Source: Vitrella brassicaformis (taxonomy: Eukaryota > Sar > Vitrellaceae). From it: DNA of 64,000 nt. The notes under the pieces were generated by a model. That model was not told the DNA's origin. It worked only from the letters and a program-made list of their open reading frames with translations, and searched no databases. The stretch spans positions 1 through 64,000 of the forward strand of contig CDMY01000360.1 of the NCBI GenBank assembly GCA_001179505.1. Direction: 5' to 3'. Shown here one piece after another: positions 61,791-64,000 of the stretch. Each line of letters begins with the position of its first letter. The stretch's first letter is position 1. Position numbers and translations under genes: made by a program.

Positions 61791-63178
61791 TCATAGGTTG
61801 GCTTGGCTGCTTTCCCGTGCGGCAGCGCTGTAGTTCTCGTAGTACTTCTTGATGTCATGCAGGTCACGGTAGCACCGGTTGTACTCCCGCTCGTGGGGCG
61901 ATAGGGTAAACAGGAAATTGCCCACCGACTTCCAAAACGACGTCTCACCCTGTCAGTCAGTCATATAAATATATAACCACACAGACACACAGACACACAG
62001 ACAGGTTGGCAAATCCATCTGGTGTGTGTTTGTTTGGCTGACGTGACGGACATACCACGTCATCTTGCTGCGCCATGTCGAGTCTGTGCTCGTGGTCCAT
62101 GTCGACCAGCCGCCCCTCGCCCACCACCAGACACTTGCAGAAGGGCAGATCCGCAAACCCGTCACGCAGAGCAGGCGATAGACACACCGGGTCATAGTCA
62201 TAATGTGACGACGGTGACGATTCCGCCCCCCCCTCTCCCTCTCCCTCTCTCTCCCTCTCCCTCTCTCTGCCGGCCCTCCTGCGTCTGCACAGGACGATAT
62301 TCTGGCTCTCGGGCTCGCACACCTCCTTCAGCCTGCTGCTGAATGCGGCGTCGCCCATTCGTGAAGTGCCGAATGTGACGAGAGTGAGGGGGTAGGTGTT
62401 CCTCTCTGCCAGGAGCATGGCCATGATGGTGGCGATCCCCCCGCCCATCGAGAAGCCGCACAGGACCACCCGCTGCAGCGATGGGCGGTGCGTGTCGAAT
62501 GGCTTGAGGAAGGCCGGGTGGGCGAGGAATGCCTCTGCCTTGCTGAGGTGGAAGGCGGAGCACCCCTTGGAGGGGTGGAGGGTCATTTGGCACACTATGT
62601 CCAGCCCGAGAGAGAGGTACTCGAAGGGGTTGCGGGGGTTGAACCACGAGAAGGCGTAGAACAGCGTGCTGCTCGCCGAGTGGTGGAAAATGTCCCCCCG
62701 GATGTTCTGCAGTGATGAAGGAGTGACCACAGACACAAAACAGACACAAAATAGACACAAAACAGACGAGAGCCAGCCATGAGCTCCTTCCTGGTCTGGG
62801 GATCTCTGTGTGTTTCCCTGACTGACAGTGTGTGTGAAGGTCGGATCTTTGTACAAACCTACCTGTCCCAGGTCGACGCGCCCTTCGTGTGTGAGTGCGT
62901 GCGTGGCATTGCGGATGAAGATGGCGAGGGTCTTGGGCACCCTTGCCTTCTCTGTGTAGGTGATCAGCCGACACGCAAGCAGCGCCTCTATCGAACTGTC
63001 CATTCTTCCTGGCAGCACCTGCCCTCCTTCTGCGCCCACAGGGAGGAGAGATCAAAGAGCGGCGGTCTCCACGAGCTCGCAAGAAGCGCTCGTCGATGGC
63101 CGAAGATGGCAAGCGAGAAACGAAGCACGAGGACGCCAACGATGTGCCGATGCAGCACAGCAACACAGCTGACCTCAT
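61791..63178 (-). CDS. Secreted class-3 lipase
   Basis: The ATG at 63176-63178 gives a signal peptide (MRSAVLLCCIGTSLASSCF), joined by a 44-nt intron (pyrimidine tract, acceptor gcgcag near 63045) to GGQVLPGRMDSSIEALLACR. The lipase domain shows RGDIFHHSASSTLFYAFSW, SLQRVVLCGFSMGGGIATIM (nucleophile Ser in GFSMG), LTLVTFGTSRMGDAAFSSRL (acid in GD) and LVDMDHEHRLDMAQQDDV (candidate His), matching the Ser-Asp-His order. The last exon ends KYYENYSAAARESSQANL at 61791. An acidic/Arg-Glu low-complexity insert follows the acid motif. If the 5' exon is wrong, the start is 63003. Confidence 0.78.
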
Positions 63179-63213
63179 CCACCTCTTCCCCTCCCTCACA
63201 CTCCCACAGACCA

Positions 63214-64000
63214 TGGCTGGGCAACAAGGAGCACCCACCCACAGCGCACAGCAGCAGCAGCAGCGTCAGAGCCAGTCGCCCCAGATCACGGTCTTGCGCT
63301 CACCACAGAGGGAGAAGACGCCAAGAAAAGACAGGTCTGTCTGCATGGCTCACACACAGATGGATTGATAATCAATGTGCCTCCGTGATGACAAACGGTG
63401 TGTGTGTTTATGTGTGTGTGTCAGTCCTGATTTCAGCGCCGTGCCCTCTCTCGGCGAGCGGTTTTCTGCGCTACCCGTCGGCCCATCCATGGGCTCACTG
63501 CCGCAGGCGTCGCTTGGCCTCTCACCGACGGTGTCTGCTTCACAGGTACACAGCACACACAGATGGATCCCCATCCATCCATCCATGTGTCCATCCATGT
63601 GTCCATCCATGTGTCCATCCATGTGTCCATGTGTCAATGGCCTGCAGCCGCCGCAAACGACCTCCCCGCCCACATCGCCGCCCCTCTCCTCGCCAGAACA
63701 CGCAGAGGTATGTATGCGGTGTGGCGACACCTCCCCATGCGTCAGTCATGTGATGCCTGGCTCTGTCTGTCCGCCTGTCTGTCTGTTAGGTGCCCCCCAT
63801 TGACCTGGCTGCCGCCGTCGCATTCCTCACCTCCATCGAGGCGTGCCCGCCACACATGGAGGGCGACCTCCATACCCTCGGGGAAGAGTCCCCACTCATC
63901 AAACCCGCCACAGCTGCAGCAAAGGACAGCAACGGCGGCCCCACTGCCCCAGCCACACCCCCGCCAGCCGTCCTCCAACCACCAAAGTCGCCATCGGCGG
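63214..64000 (+). CDS. Pro/Ser/Gln-rich protein, 3' end beyond the window
   Basis: The start is the ATG at 63214 ([20 protein letters not shown]); an in-frame ATG at 63096 is possible but would overlap the lipase signal exon. In-phase exons: [17 protein letters not shown] to [40 protein letters not shown], then [20 protein letters not shown] and a Pro/Ala/Thr stretch still open at the window end. The SPQRE/TPRK/SPD/TSPP sites suit proline-directed phosphorylation. No domain was recognised; probably a largely disordered regulatory protein. Confidence 0.55.
63565..63630 (+). repeat. 12-bp tandem repeat in a frame-neutral intron
   Basis: Four or more copies of catccatgtgtc lie inside the 102-bp intron 63546-63647. 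The intron has no stop in frame and is a multiple of three, so if retained it would add repeated CPSM units. Confidence 0.75.

Overview
The window is nuclear DNA from a microbial eukaryote. Genes are multi-exon with GT-AG introns. Introns and intergenic DNA are full of short tandem repeats (GT, CA, GACA, CCAT, CAGT and GA units). Several proteins open with an N-terminal signal peptide followed by a basic, Ser/Pro-rich stretch (an S4/RluA pseudouridine synthase, a thioredoxin-like protein, a rhomboid protease, a TPR protein), which is the bipartite leader expected for a complex secondary plastid. With a family-9 cellulase, an axonemal-dynein-type light chain and TTTAGGG-like motifs, this suggests a photosynthetic alveolate, probably a chromerid such as Vitrella. 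That assignment is an inference from content, not a sequence search.

Layout. 1-6.7 kb: the truncated 5' end of a secreted-protein gene (minus), a secreted tandem alpha/beta-hydrolase (minus), and DDI1 (minus) head to head with an FHA-domain protein (plus). 7-9.9 kb: an axonemal dynein light-chain-like coiled coil (minus) and a BTB-like protein (plus). 10.2-18 kb is rearranged: a secreted Cys-containing gene (plus), a GDPD-type phosphodiesterase (minus), an inverted partial copy of the Cys gene, a telomere-like tract, the SLX1 nuclease gene (plus), then the pseudouridine synthase (plus). 18.2-19.9 kb: a secreted PH-like protein whose 5' end is repeated, inverted, at the left edge of the window. 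20-29 kb: a secreted protein of unknown family (minus), rhomboid (plus), a SAM-domain protein (minus) whose start lies 28 bp from that of the thioredoxin-like gene (plus). 29.1-34.9 kb: a large modular GH9 cellulase. 34.9-38 kb: gene-free simple-sequence DNA. 38-41 kb: a WD40 protein (minus) and a small unknown gene (plus). 41.5-49.9 kb: a complete SHPRH-type SNF2/PHD/RING ATPase (minus), followed by a truncated second SLX1 copy (plus). 52.8-57.5 kb: a divergent kinase-like protein and an ankyrin-type protein (both minus). 57.9-59.7 kb: a plastid-type TPR protein. 61.8-64 kb: a class-3 lipase (minus) head to head with a Pro/Ser-rich gene that leaves the window.

Functional themes are DNA repair and chromatin (SLX1, its partial copy, SHPRH, possibly the FHA protein), ubiquitin/proteasome shuttling (DDI1), the secretory and cell-wall route (GH9, hydrolase, lipase, Cys proteins) and the plastid. 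The most unusual signals are duplicated and inverted gene fragments clustered around SLX1, introns ending in complementary CA and TG repeats that could fold splice site to splice site, and introns as short as about 37-44 nt. Exon boundaries were placed by eye from reading frame and GT/AG sites, so individual junctions may be off.
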